A DNA stretch of 64,000 nucleotides. Source: Pseudoscardovia radai (GTDB lineage Bacteria > Actinomycetota > Actinomycetes > Actinomycetales > Bifidobacteriaceae). Shown piece by piece: positions 19,956 through 28,207 of this stretch (its first letter is position 1; each line of letters starts with the position of its first letter). The stretch lies in contig NZ_MWWR01000008.1 of assembly GCF_002259605.1 (NCBI RefSeq), positions 62,001 through 126,000 of the forward strand, read 5' to 3'. The notes under the pieces are model-generated. The model had not been told where the DNA came from. It ran no database searches and worked only from the letters and a program-made list of their open reading frames with translations. The translations under genes and the position numbers were made by a program.

Positions 19956-20591
19956 TTAGAGAATCCGTCCAGGGCACACTGTGCTGAACGCACAGCCGTC
20001 GCACGTCGGCTGCTTGCCGCAGTGGTTCTTGCCATGTTCGAGCAGCAGCCAGTGGTACCAGCCGTAGATTTGGTAATCGGCGGGCAGGCCGGATTCGAAG
20101 AAGCGGCGGATCTGCCTGTCATCTGTGAATCCGTATCCCATGCGGTCAAGGAAGCGGCGCGTGTAGGCGTCGATGACGAACGACGGCTTGTGTAGCGCGA
20201 ATACGAGCATCGCGTCCGCGGTTTCCGCGCCGATGCCTTTTAGTCCCAGCAGTTCGCGCCGCAGCCGATCCAGACTCGTCGCCCGCGCCTTTTCGATGTC
20301 GAATCCATACCCGCGGTACCATTCGCTGACGTTGCGGATCGTCGCCGCCTTCGCCTTCATGAAACCGCACGGGCGAATCGTCTCCTGCAGCTGTTCGACA
20401 GGCATCTCCAGTACCTTGGCAGGCTCGGGTTCGCCCCATGCGGCAAGCGCTTTCTCCACCTGCGTCCACGCTGTGTTTTGCACCAGGACGGCGCTGACCA
20501 TGATTTCGTACGGCGTGCCCGGCCACCATCGCGGCTTGCCATAGGCTTCGACCAGTTTGTTGTAGACTTGCTGCCCCGTCAATCGTTCCAT
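19956..20591 (-). CDS. Endonuclease III-like HhH DNA glycosylase (probably monofunctional)
   Basis: 211 residues on the minus strand. It has a helix-hairpin-helix GPD fold: VSAVLVQNTAWTQVEKAL, then LKGIGAETADAMLVFALHKP and the catalytic Asp in SFVIDAYTRRFLDRMGY. At the place where endonuclease III has its lyase Lys (GRKTA) this protein has Glu (GAETA), as in 3-methyladenine glycosylases of the MagIII/HP0602 group, so a glycosylase without AP-lyase activity is likely. The C-terminus holds a four-cysteine loop, HCGKQPTCDGCAFSTVCPG, for a [4Fe-4S] cluster, one residue shorter in its first gap than the classical C-x6-C-x2-C-x5-C. It is divergent from the UvrA-like gene and convergent with hemW. 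Confidence 0.85.
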   Translation of the reverse strand: MERLTGQQVYNKLVEAYGKPRWWPGTPYEIMVSAVLVQNTAWTQVEKALAAWGEPEPAKVLEMPVEQLQETIRPCGFMKAKAATIRNVSEWYRGYGFDIEKARATSLDRLRRELLGLKGIGAETADAMLVFALHKPSFVIDAYTRRFLDRMGYGFTDDRQIRRFFESGLPADYQIYGWYHWLLLEHGKNHCGKQPTCDGCAFSTVCPGRIL

Positions 20592-20797
20592 GATGAATCC
20601 CGTCTCATCGCGCCATCACGGCGCCACCCGTGGTGCATTCGGTTGCGCTGTGTTCACGGTGCTCAGCATATCTCCGACCATCCCGCCGGATCAGCCTACC
20701 GGATTCCTGCGGAAGGTCAGGCTCCGAATGGTCACGGTACCATGCAAGGATTGAGCCACAAATCTTAGAGGCGGCTGTGAGTGTCTTGGAGGTAGCT

Positions 20798-23449
20798 GTG
20801 AACGAACACCCGATGTCATCGTCAAATATCCACCTGTCAAACCCCACGCAATCCGCACGCCCCGCACCCACCAGCGCAACCTCCGCAACCGCGACATCCG
20901 CCCGCAGGCCCGCCGCCATCGAGGTGCGCGGGGCGCGCGTCCACAACCTGCGAAACATCGACGTGGACGTGCCGCTCGGCAAGATCGTGGGAATCGCCGG
21001 CGTTTCCGGATCGGGCAAGTCGTCGCTCGCGCTCGGCGTGCTGTATGCGGAAGGCTCGCGCCGCTACCTTGAATCCCTCTCCACCTACACGCGCCGGCGC
21101 ATGACGCAGGCCGAACGGGCGGACGTCGACGACGTGCGTTACGTGCCCGCCGCGCTCGCATTGCACCAGCGCCCCGGCGTGCCCGGCATCCGCAGCACCT
21201 TCGGCACGATGAGCGAACTGCTTAACAGCCTGCGCCTCATGTTCTCGCGCCTGGCAAGCCACCGCTGCCCCAACGGGCATTACGTCGAGCCCACCCTCGC
21301 CGTCGCCGCCATGCAGCCGATCGTCTGCCCCGAATGCGGCGCGCAGGTCGAAGCGCCCGGCGCCGAGGACCTCGCCTTCAACAGCCGCGGCGCCTGCCCG
21401 ACCTGCCAAGGCACCGGCATCGCGCACATCGTCGACGAATCCACCCTCGTGCCCGACCAGTCGAAGACCATCGACGAAGGCGCCGTCGTCGTATGGGGCA
21501 GCCTCATCTGGTCGCTCATGACGGATGTGTGCCGCGAGATGGGCGTGCGCACCGACGTGCCGTTCCGCGACCTGACCGACCGTGAGAAAGAGATCGTCTA
21601 CCACGGCCCCATGGTCAAGAAGCACATCCATTACGTGAGCAAAAACGCCCAGCAGGACGGTGAGCTCGACTTCACCTACTACAGCGCCGTCAACACTGTC
21701 AAGAACGCGCTCTCCAAGGTCAAGGACGAGCGTGGCATGAAACGCGTCGCCAAATACCTGAAGGACGGCACGTGCCCCGATTGCCATGGCATGCGTCTGA
21801 GCGAGGCGGCGCGGGCGCCGAGGCTGCGGGGCATCGGGCTGGCGGATGCCACCGCGATGACGCTGGGCGATGCCATCGAGTGGGTCAAGGGCGTGCCGGA
21901 TTCGCTGCCTGCCAAGATGCGCCCGATGGCAAAGAACATCTGCGATTCGTTCCTTGATACGGCGCGCCGCCTGATGGACCTCGGCCTGGGCTACCTGTCG
22001 CTCGACCGCGCCGGCTCCACGTTGTCGACCGGCGAGCGTCAGCGCGTGCAGCTCGCCCGCGCCGTGCGCAACCGCACGACCGGGGTGCTCTATGTGCTTG
22101 ACGAGCCGTCCATCGGTTTGCATCCGTACAACCTGCAAGGGTTGGTGGGTGTGATGGACGATTTGGTTGCCGACGGCAATTCCGTGGTGCTGGTGGACCA
22201 TGACACGCAGGTGCTGGGCCATGCCGATTGGATCGTCGAGATGGGGCCAGGCGCCGGAGCGGACGGCGGCAGTGTGATCGCGCAGGGCACTGTGCCTGAC
22301 CTGGCGGGCGATGCCCGGTCGGTGATCGGCCCGTTCCTCGCGCGGCAGGTCGAGTCCGGGGACGGGGAACCTGCCGCGGAGCGTGTGCGCCCGGTGGTGC
22401 CGAAGGGAGAGGCGTTCGACATGGGCACGATAGCCATGCACACCCGTGCCATCCACACCGTGCATCCGCTGGACGTGCGCGTCCCCAAGGGCAGGCTCAC
22501 CGTTGTGACCGGCGTGTCCGGGTCCGGCAAGACGACGATGGTGCTCGAAAGCCTGGTGCCGGCGCTTCAGGCGGCCGCGGATTCGGCCGGTTCAACTGAT
22601 TCTGTGGATTCGGCTGATGTTGCGTTGCCTGCGCATGTGCAGAGCCTTTCGGCGCCGGGAATCAGGCATGCCAAGCTCATCGACGCCACGCCGATCGGTA
22701 TCAACGTGCGTTCCACTGTCGCCACCTACGCGGGCATCCACGACGAGCTGCGCAAGGCGTTCGCGCGCACGGACGACGCAAAACGGCTGGGATTCAAGGC
22801 AGGGGATTTCTCATACAACACCGGAAGGCTGCGGTGCCCCACATGCGACGGCACTGGCCAGATTTCGCTCGACGTGCAGTTCCTGCCCGACGTGCAGGTG
22901 GATTGCCCCGATTGCCATGGGTCGCGCTACGGCAAGCAGGCCGATGCGATACGACGCCCGTTCGGCGGCACGGTTGAATACAGTCTGCCGCAACTCATGC
23001 GCATGAGCGTGGATGAAGCGCTCGAAGCGTTCGATTCCGGCCGCGGTCTCAAGCTGCTGCGCCAGCGTCTGCAGACGCTACACGACCTGGGGCTGGGCTA
23101 TCTCACGATCGGGGAGCAGACGCCCGGGCTCTCCGGCGGCGAGGCGCAGCGCCTCAAGCTCGCCAGCGAGATGGGGCGCGCCCAGGACGATTCGCTGTTC
23201 GTGTTCGACGAGCCGACGATCGGCCTGCACCCCAAGGACGTGCTTACGCTGCTGGACGTGTTCCAAACGCTCATCGACCACGGCGCCACCGTCATCGTCA
23301 TCGAACACGACCTCGACGTGATGCGCAACGCCGACTGGATCATCGACATGGGGCCGCTCGGAGGTGTGCAAGGCGGCCGCATCGTCGCCCAAGGCACACC
23401 TGATGACATCCGCCGCAACCCCGACAGCCTCACCGGCCGGTTCCTCTGA
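20798..23449 (+). CDS. UvrA-like ABC ATPase lacking the UvrB-binding domain
   Basis: 883 residues. GTG 20798 sits 5 bases after a perfect GGAGG (20788-20792); ATG 20813 is an alternative. There are two ABC units: Walker A GVSGSGKSSLALGVLY with signature LSTGERQRVQLARAV and Walker B VLYVLDEPSIGLHP, then GVSGSGKTTMVLE with LSGGEAQRLKLASEM and LFVFDEPTIGLHP. Zinc modules are visible (CPECGAQV, CPTCQGTG, CPTCDGTGQ with CPDCHGSRYG). The segment that in canonical UvrA separates the CPxH zinc start from the CPxCG block, roughly 110 residues forming the UvrB-binding domain, is missing here (RCPNGHYVE is followed closely by VCPECGAQ). It is therefore a UvrA paralog of the UvrA2/drug-resistance type, not the excinuclease subunit. 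The substrate is unknown. Confidence 0.88.
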   Translation: MNEHPMSSSNIHLSNPTQSARPAPTSATSATATSARRPAAIEVRGARVHNLRNIDVDVPLGKIVGIAGVSGSGKSSLALGVLYAEGSRRYLESLSTYTRRRMTQAERADVDDVRYVPAALALHQRPGVPGIRSTFGTMSELLNSLRLMFSRLASHRCPNGHYVEPTLAVAAMQPIVCPECGAQVEAPGAEDLAFNSRGACPTCQGTGIAHIVDESTLVPDQSKTIDEGAVVVWGSLIWSLMTDVCREMGVRTDVPFRDLTDREKEIVYHGPMVKKHIHYVSKNAQQDGELDFTYYSAVNTVKNALSKVKDERGMKRVAKYLKDGTCPDCHGMRLSEAARAPRLRGIGLADATAMTLGDAIEWVKGVPDSLPAKMRPMAKNICDSFLDTARRLMDLGLGYLSLDRAGSTLSTGERQRVQLARAVRNRTTGVLYVLDEPSIGLHPYNLQGLVGVMDDLVADGNSVVLVDHDTQVLGHADWIVEMGPGAGADGGSVIAQGTVPDLAGDARSVIGPFLARQVESGDGEPAAERVRPVVPKGEAFDMGTIAMHTRAIHTVHPLDVRVPKGRLTVVTGVSGSGKTTMVLESLVPALQAAADSAGSTDSVDSADVALPAHVQSLSAPGIRHAKLIDATPIGINVRSTVATYAGIHDELRKAFARTDDAKRLGFKAGDFSYNTGRLRCPTCDGTGQISLDVQFLPDVQVDCPDCHGSRYGKQADAIRRPFGGTVEYSLPQLMRMSVDEALEAFDSGRGLKLLRQRLQTLHDLGLGYLTIGEQTPGLSGGEAQRLKLASEMGRAQDDSLFVFDEPTIGLHPKDVLTLLDVFQTLIDHGATVIVIEHDLDVMRNADWIIDMGPLGGVQGGRIVAQGTPDDIRRNPDSLTGRFL

Positions 23450-23520
23450 GGCCGGGCACGGCTGGCAGCGGGTGATGCGGCGGCGTGCACAGCGAGGCAG
23501 GGAAGGCGGCGGGCAGTCAG

Positions 23521-24585
23521 TCAGCGCTTGATCAGATATTTGGCTTCCGCAAAGGACTCGCGCACCATGTTGTTGAGGAGCATGTCGCGTGGGGAGCCCG
23601 CCGCGATGCCGCGCACATCCGTGTAACCCTGGTCATGGGCGATTTGCAGGGAACGGAATACATGGAAGTCGTTGGTGACGATGCCAATGGAAGGCTCGGA
23701 CACGGTGCTGCTGGTGCTGCTCCCTGTGTTGTTGGCGCTGTCGATGATTGCGCGGCTGTTACGCAGGTTTTCCACGGTCGTGGAGGAATTGGGCTCCTCG
23801 ATGATGCGCGATGCATCGATGCCGGCGTCATGCTCAAGATAATCCGCCATTCCTCGCGCCTCCGCATACGGTTCATTGGGGCCCTGCCCGCCCGAGACGA
23901 TGCACGTCGTGCCAGGGTTTGCGCGCAAGTATTCGGCTGCTTTGTCAAGTCGGTAGCGCAGCACGAGGCTGGGGGAGCCTTGGTAGACCTGCGCGCCTAG
24001 CACGATGATGTAATCAAGGTTCCGATTGCCTTCGTCGCGCATGTGAGAGACGATGGCGGCTTGCGACATGCCAAAACTGCATAGTGCGACGCATAGCACG
24101 ATGCCGATGGGAATGCGCGCCGCGCTGGGCAGCACTCGCCACCAATGGAACCAGATGGCCGCAGCCCACACGCCAAGGGCGAGCGCAAGAGCCACCCAGA
24201 ACAGCCAGAATGACGTGCCGGTGTGCGTGTTGTAGACCGCGCGGGCGTACCACAGGCTGGCGAACGCGGCGATGCACACGATTGCCGTCGCAGTCTGGCG
24301 CAATGGGAAGTGAATGTGGGTGGCGGTCGCGTTGGTTGCGTTGGTTGCGGCGGTTGTGGTGGTGTCGTTGGCGTCGGAGTTAGTGGTGGCAGTCGTGGCT
24401 GTGTCGTTGGTGTATTCGCTGGTCGTGGCAGTGGCATCGGTTGAGATGCCGGTTGCGGTGTTGGTGCTGGTGGTATCGGGGGTGTTGTTGGCGATGGTGT
24501 CGGAAGCAGTTTCGGCGGCGCTGCCTGTTGAATGAGGATCGTTTCGGTTGTCTTGCGGGTCCCCGGACTGTAGTTCATTCATCAT
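23521..24585 (-). CDS. YdcF/SanA-like (DUF218) membrane protein
   Basis: 354 residues on the minus strand, with AAGGAC before a double ATG at 24585-24580. Residues 1-95 are an unusual Thr/Asn/Ala-rich, low-complexity region. Three hydrophobic segments follow (residues ~95-175). The C-terminal ~180 residues are the DUF218 domain: LDYIIVLGAQVYQGSPSLVL, LRYRLDKAAEYL, CIVSGGQGPNEPYAEA, then IIEEPNSSTTVENLRNSRAI and IVTNDFHVFRSLQIA. Family members act at the cell envelope and have been linked to barrier function and vancomycin sensitivity (SanA), but the reaction is unknown. The gene is preceded on its transcribed side by a long polypurine tract (pyrimidine on the plus strand). Confidence 0.85.
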   Translation of the reverse strand: MMNELQSGDPQDNRNDPHSTGSAAETASDTIANNTPDTTSTNTATGISTDATATTSEYTNDTATTATTNSDANDTTTTAATNATNATATHIHFPLRQTATAIVCIAAFASLWYARAVYNTHTGTSFWLFWVALALALGVWAAAIWFHWWRVLPSAARIPIGIVLCVALCSFGMSQAAIVSHMRDEGNRNLDYIIVLGAQVYQGSPSLVLRYRLDKAAEYLRANPGTTCIVSGGQGPNEPYAEARGMADYLEHDAGIDASRIIEEPNSSTTVENLRNSRAIIDSANNTGSSTSSTVSEPSIGIVTNDFHVFRSLQIAHDQGYTDVRGIAAGSPRDMLLNNMVRESFAEAKYLIKR

Positions 24586-24725
24586 TTTTGTCCTTCAGCG
24601 GTTGTTTCTGGCGGATTGCCCTCGGGCAAGTCTTGCGTGCTGCGGGTTGCGTTCTGTGCATGGCATCGACGTGCATGGCATCGACGGTGATGCAGCGCAT
24701 GCCACCAGTGTATTGTGCCGGCGCG

Positions 24726-24920
24726 CTTCCCCTTTTCTTTCCATGTCATTTTATTCCTTTTCTCTGTCTCTTTTCACATCGCTTCCTTCGTCTCTCACGT
24801 CGTTTCTTCTCTATTTTTTCCCTTTTCCTTTTCCTTTTTTCTTTTTCTCTTTCTCCTTCTGCTTGCCCTGCCTTACTTCCTTCTCCTTTTCCTTCCTTTC
24901 CATTTCTCCTTCCTCCCGTC
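24726..24920. other. ~195-bp polypyrimidine/polypurine tract
   Basis: The plus strand is almost wholly C and T, made of TTTTCC, CTTTTC and TTCCTT words, and is much lower in GC than the rest of the window. It lies in the intergenic space between the divergent YdcF gene and the aldo/keto reductase operon. The minus-strand frame through it (K/R/E-rich, start at 25096) overlaps the reductase start and has no ribosome site, so I do not call a gene. Confidence 0.9.
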
Positions 24921-24933
24921 GGCGTGTCGCGCT

Positions 24934-24964
24934 TTGACTTAAAGTGTGCTTTAAGCCCTACCGT
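24934..24964 (+). promoter_or_regulatory. MerR/NmlR-type promoter with CTTAAAG-N4-CTTTAAG operator
   Basis: A -35 box TTGACT (24934-24939) is followed by a perfect inverted repeat CTTAAAG-TGTG-CTTTAAG (24938-24955) and a weak -10 TACCGT (24959-24964), giving the 19-bp spacer typical of MerR-activated promoters. The repeat is, as I recall, the one described for B. subtilis AdhR, an aldehyde-responsive MerR regulator. It lies 105 bp before the aldo/keto reductase, whose operon encodes a MerR protein. Confidence 0.8.
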
Positions 24965-25068
24965 GATGTTATCGAAAGCAAATGCGGCTGGATGCCAATC
25001 CTGAGGAAAGGCACTGCATGAATCGCTGCGCTGCTTGCTACAAGACGATATGAAAAGGAGACCGCACC

Positions 25069-25944
25069 ATGGCGGATTCGGCATTGGCCCAGACATTTAC
25101 CCTCAACAACGGGGTGACGATTCCCAAGCTTGCGCTGGGCACATGGCTCATCGAAGGGCGGCAGGCGACCGATGCAGTCAAGGCGGCGCTTGCAATCGGC
25201 TACCGTCACATCGACACCGCCGAAGCATATGGCAACGAGGCGGAGGTCGGACGCGGTGTGCGCGAATCCGGTGTGGATCGTGCCGAGGTGTTCGTGACGA
25301 CCAAGCTCGCCGCGGAATGCAAAGACTATGATTCAGCGGCAGCCGCCATTGAAGAATCCTTGCGCAAACTCGACCTGGGATATATCGACATGATGATCAT
25401 CCACAGCCCCCAGCCTTGGAGCGCCGTCAACCAGTCGTCCGACCGGTATGAGAAAGGCAATGTCGAGGCGTACCGCGCTCTCGAGGACGCCTACAAGGCT
25501 GGCAAGATCCGTGCGATCGGCGTGTCAAACTTTACGGTGCACGACATCGACAACATCCTGGACAACTGCACAGTGACGCCTGCGGTCAACCAAGTCCTTG
25601 CACATATCACCAACACCCCGTGGGACGTCATCGACTACTGCAAGAAGCAGGGGATACTCGTCGAAGCGTATTCGCCTATCGCGCACGGTGTGGTGCTGGA
25701 CAACCCCCAGATCGCATCGATGGCGCAGCGTTACGGGGTGAGCCCTGCGCAGTTGTGCATCCGCTACGACCTGCAGCTGGGGTTGTTGCCGCTTCCCAAG
25801 ACGGCGAACCCCGACCATATGCGCACCAATGCGCAAGTGGATTTCGAGATATCCGACGAAGACATGGAGGCCCTTGAAGGCATGGAACACATCAAGGACT
25901 ACGGAGACCAGAGTTTCTGGCCCGTATACGGAGGAAGGGCATGA
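25069..25944 (+). CDS. Aldo/keto reductase
   Basis: 291 residues from ATG 25069, with AAAAGGAG at 25053-25060. It is a complete AKR barrel with the catalytic tetrad visible: Asp49 and Tyr54 in GYRHIDTAEAYGNE, Lys79 in VFVTTKL, His112 in IDMMIIHSPQPW. The NADPH-binding region near the C-terminus reads GLLPLPKTANPDHMRTNAQV. It reduces aldehydes or ketones with NADPH in the cytosol. The class is that of 2,5-diketo-gluconate/prostaglandin-F-synthase-type bacterial AKRs; the true substrate is unknown. Its stop overlaps the MerR start (ATGA). With the upstream MerR-type promoter, it is likely induced by reactive aldehydes or other electrophiles. Confidence 0.93.
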   Translation: MADSALAQTFTLNNGVTIPKLALGTWLIEGRQATDAVKAALAIGYRHIDTAEAYGNEAEVGRGVRESGVDRAEVFVTTKLAAECKDYDSAAAAIEESLRKLDLGYIDMMIIHSPQPWSAVNQSSDRYEKGNVEAYRALEDAYKAGKIRAIGVSNFTVHDIDNILDNCTVTPAVNQVLAHITNTPWDVIDYCKKQGILVEAYSPIAHGVVLDNPQIASMAQRYGVSPAQLCIRYDLQLGLLPLPKTANPDHMRTNAQVDFEISDEDMEALEGMEHIKDYGDQSFWPVYGGRA

Positions 25945-26537
25945 GCAGCGGTAGGCCAGACGCCCATGACGATGCGATGGCGGGCGCCGCGGTGACGGAC
26001 AGTGTGGGGCGGTCCCTCTCCTCATCGTCCACCGATGCGTATGGTTCCGACGATGAACCGGCGTATTCGATATCCCAGGTCGCGCAGATCATGGGCGTCG
26101 CCCCGTCCGCGCTGCGCTACTACGACCACGAAGGATTGCTGCCGCACGTGGAGCGCATCAACGGCGTGCGCGTGTTCCGCAACAAGGACTTTCCGTGGTT
26201 GCGAGTGCTGCAGTGTTTGAAAAACACGGGTATGCCCATACGGCGGATCAGGGAATACGCGCAGCTGTGCGAGGAGGGCGACGCTTCGCTCGAACAACGC
26301 TATGAGCTCATCAAAGCGCAGCGACAGGCCGTGCTCGACCAGATCGAGCAACTGAAGTTCTACCTGCGGGAGCTCGATTTCAAAGATTGGTACTATCGCA
26401 CCGCCATCGCCGCAGGTACTGAATCCGCCGTCCATGTCGACGAAGCCCCCGGCATGGAACCCGACAGGATCCCAGACACCCAGGAGGCAACTGGAAGCGA
26501 AACGGCCGCCGGATGCAAGGACAAGGATGATGAGTGA
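25941..26537 (+). CDS. MerR-family transcriptional regulator (NmlR/AdhR-like)
   Basis: 198 residues; ATG 25941 overlaps the reductase stop by 4 bp. A ~40-residue unconserved N-terminus precedes the MerR winged helix-turn-helix (AYSISQVAQIMGVAPSALRY, YDHEGLLPHVERINGVRVF). A dimerisation coiled coil follows (EEGDASLEQRYELIKAQRQA, VLDQIEQLKFYLRELDFKDWYY). The polar tail is rich in Asp, Glu and Thr. No cysteine lies in the expected NmlR redox position that I can identify, so the signal is unclear. It most likely binds the CTTAAAG-N4-CTTTAAG site upstream of the operon, making the operon autoregulated. Confidence 0.9.
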   Translation: MSSGRPDAHDDAMAGAAVTDSVGRSLSSSSTDAYGSDDEPAYSISQVAQIMGVAPSALRYYDHEGLLPHVERINGVRVFRNKDFPWLRVLQCLKNTGMPIRRIREYAQLCEEGDASLEQRYELIKAQRQAVLDQIEQLKFYLRELDFKDWYYRTAIAAGTESAVHVDEAPGMEPDRIPDTQEATGSETAAGCKDKDDE

Positions 26538-26664
26538 CAGCGGCAATGGCGACCATATCCGACCCCATGTGCCGGATCCAGCCGACACATGAGCTTCGTC
26601 CACGCACAGAGACTCACATATAGCCGGATGACAGGCATCCAGCGAAACCATCAAGGAGTACACA

Positions 26665-27420
26665 ATGATCAAACAAACGGCAGGACACGATCAGTTGGGC
26701 GATTTCTCGCCGAAGTTCGCCCATTACAACGACGACGTGCTCTTCGGCGAAGTGTGGAACGACCCCACGCTCTCGCCTAAGACGCGCAGCATCATCACGA
26801 TCAGCACCCTCATCGGCAAAGGCATCACTGATTCCTCGCTCACATACCATCTTCAGACCGCCCGCGCCAACGGCGTGACCCGTGACGAAATGGCATCGAT
26901 TCTCACACACATCGCTTTCTACGCAGGCTGGCCGAACGCATGGGCGGCATTCCCGATGGCAAAGGAAGTGTATGCCTCCGATGCCACGCATGACGCGGCA
27001 GAGCAGGAGGAACACGGCGGGTTCTTCGGCATGGGCGAACCAAACGACGGCTACGCGCAATACTTCACCGGACGGTCCTACCTCAAGCAGATAAGCGCAC
27101 CCGGCGATCCACTCGCCATCCACAACGTGACATTCGAACCCGGATGCCGCAACAACTGGCACATCCACCATGCCGCGCGTGGCGGCGGGCAGATCCTCAT
27201 CTGCGTCGACGGCGAAGGATGGTGCCAGTTCGAAGGCCAGCCGGCGCACCACATGCTTCCCGGCGATGTGGTGGAGGTGCCAGCCGGAGTGAAGCACTGG
27301 CACGGTGCCGCGAAGGATTCGTGGTTCTCGCACCTTGCCTTCATGCTGCCAGGCGAAGGCATGAGCAACGAATGGCTTGAGCCGGTCAGCGACGCCGAAT
27401 ACGACGCGCTCGCGGCATGA
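26665..27420 (+). CDS. Carboxymuconolactone decarboxylase-like/cupin fusion protein
   Basis: 251 residues, ATG 26665 with AAGGAG upstream. Residues ~10-110 form a CMD/AhpD-like helical domain (FGEVWNDPTLSPKTRSIITI, YHLQTARANGVTRDEMASIL, HIAFYAGWPNAWAAFPMAKE). The peroxidatic CxxC of AhpD is absent. Residues ~150-240 are a cupin: NVTFEPGCRNNWHIHHAARG, GQILICVDGEGWCQFEG, LPGDVVEVPAGVKHWHGAA, with the metal-binding HxH and later His visible. CMD proteins of this group accompany MerR/AdhR-type aldehyde-stress regulons. The metal and reaction are unknown. It lies 127 bp after the MerR gene. Confidence 0.9.
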   Translation: MIKQTAGHDQLGDFSPKFAHYNDDVLFGEVWNDPTLSPKTRSIITISTLIGKGITDSSLTYHLQTARANGVTRDEMASILTHIAFYAGWPNAWAAFPMAKEVYASDATHDAAEQEEHGGFFGMGEPNDGYAQYFTGRSYLKQISAPGDPLAIHNVTFEPGCRNNWHIHHAARGGGQILICVDGEGWCQFEGQPAHHMLPGDVVEVPAGVKHWHGAAKDSWFSHLAFMLPGEGMSNEWLEPVSDAEYDALAA

Positions 27421-27518
27421 CCGGCGGCCCGTCGAGTGTCTGGAACCAGGATCGGACGGTTCAGGCAAACAATCACAGTGAGTGAGATGACTCAAACGAT
27501 TCAAGAATCGAGAGCGAT

Positions 27519-28001
27519 ATGAAGGCATTGGTGGTTTATTTCACGGAAAGCGGGTGCACCCGTCGTGTGGCGCAGACCATTGCCGAGGCGACGGGAGCCA
27601 CGCTGCATGAACTCAAGGCGGCGGAACCATACACGGCGGCCGACCTCGATTGGCGTGATCCGGGAAGTCGCGTCAACCGCGAGGCGAATGACCCAACCGA
27701 GCGCCAATCTGTGAAGCTCGAGGACACATCCGTGCCAGACTGGGATTCTTACAACGTGGTGTTCATAGGCGCCCCGGTATGGTGGGGCGTCGCCGCATGG
27801 CCGATCGACGATTTCCTCACATCCAACGATTTCACCGGCAAGAAGCTGGCGGCGTTCGTCACCTCGTCAAGCTCCTCGTTCGGCAATGAATCCGATGTCA
27901 AAGACATGGCAAAAGGCGCCCAATGGCTGGGCGGCAAGCGCTTCCCATCCTCTGCATCCGATTCCGCCATCCGTTCCTGGCTCGAGTCCCTGACGCTGTA
28001 G
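27519..28001 (+). CDS. Flavodoxin
   Basis: 160 residues from ATG 27519 (weak GAGAG ribosome site). The fold is that of the short flavodoxin/NAD(P)H-oxidoreductase-like group: KALVVYFTESGCTRRVAQTI gives the FMN phosphate loop, YNVVFIGAPVWWGVAAWPID contacts the isoalloxazine ring, and KKLAAFVTSSSSSFGNESDV follows. It has no signal peptide, so it is cytosolic. It is a one-electron carrier or quinone-reducing partner, probably working with the reductase and cupin genes upstream in stress or redox balance. A hairpin terminator follows. Confidence 0.88.
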   Translation: MKALVVYFTESGCTRRVAQTIAEATGATLHELKAAEPYTAADLDWRDPGSRVNREANDPTERQSVKLEDTSVPDWDSYNVVFIGAPVWWGVAAWPIDDFLTSNDFTGKKLAAFVTSSSSSFGNESDVKDMAKGAQWLGGKRFPSSASDSAIRSWLESLTL

Positions 28002-28039
28002 CGAGGCGATTCACGCACCCGCAATGATTCCACACCGCT

Positions 28040-28091
28040 AACCTCCCTCTTCGGCGACCGATACACCCTTCGTCGAAGTGGGAGGTTTGTG
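28040..28091 (+). terminator. Terminator after the flavodoxin gene
   Basis: 14-bp inverted repeat with one mismatch (arms 28040-28053 and 28074-28087), followed by TTGTGTTTTG. Confidence 0.65.
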
Positions 28092-28207
28092 TTTTGGGAA
28101 ACGTGTGTATTCTCTGTTACCTGTGACGCCTGTGATGTCCGCGCAGGACGGCATGGAATCGCTTACCATAGGAAGGCAGCATAAAAAGAAGGAAGAAGGG
28201 ACGCAGC

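Noticed and set aside
24746-25096. Minus-strand Lys/Arg/Glu-rich reading frame over the polypyrimidine tract
   Set aside because: Composition is a direct result of the tract, it overlaps the start of the aldo/keto reductase, and it has no ribosome site.
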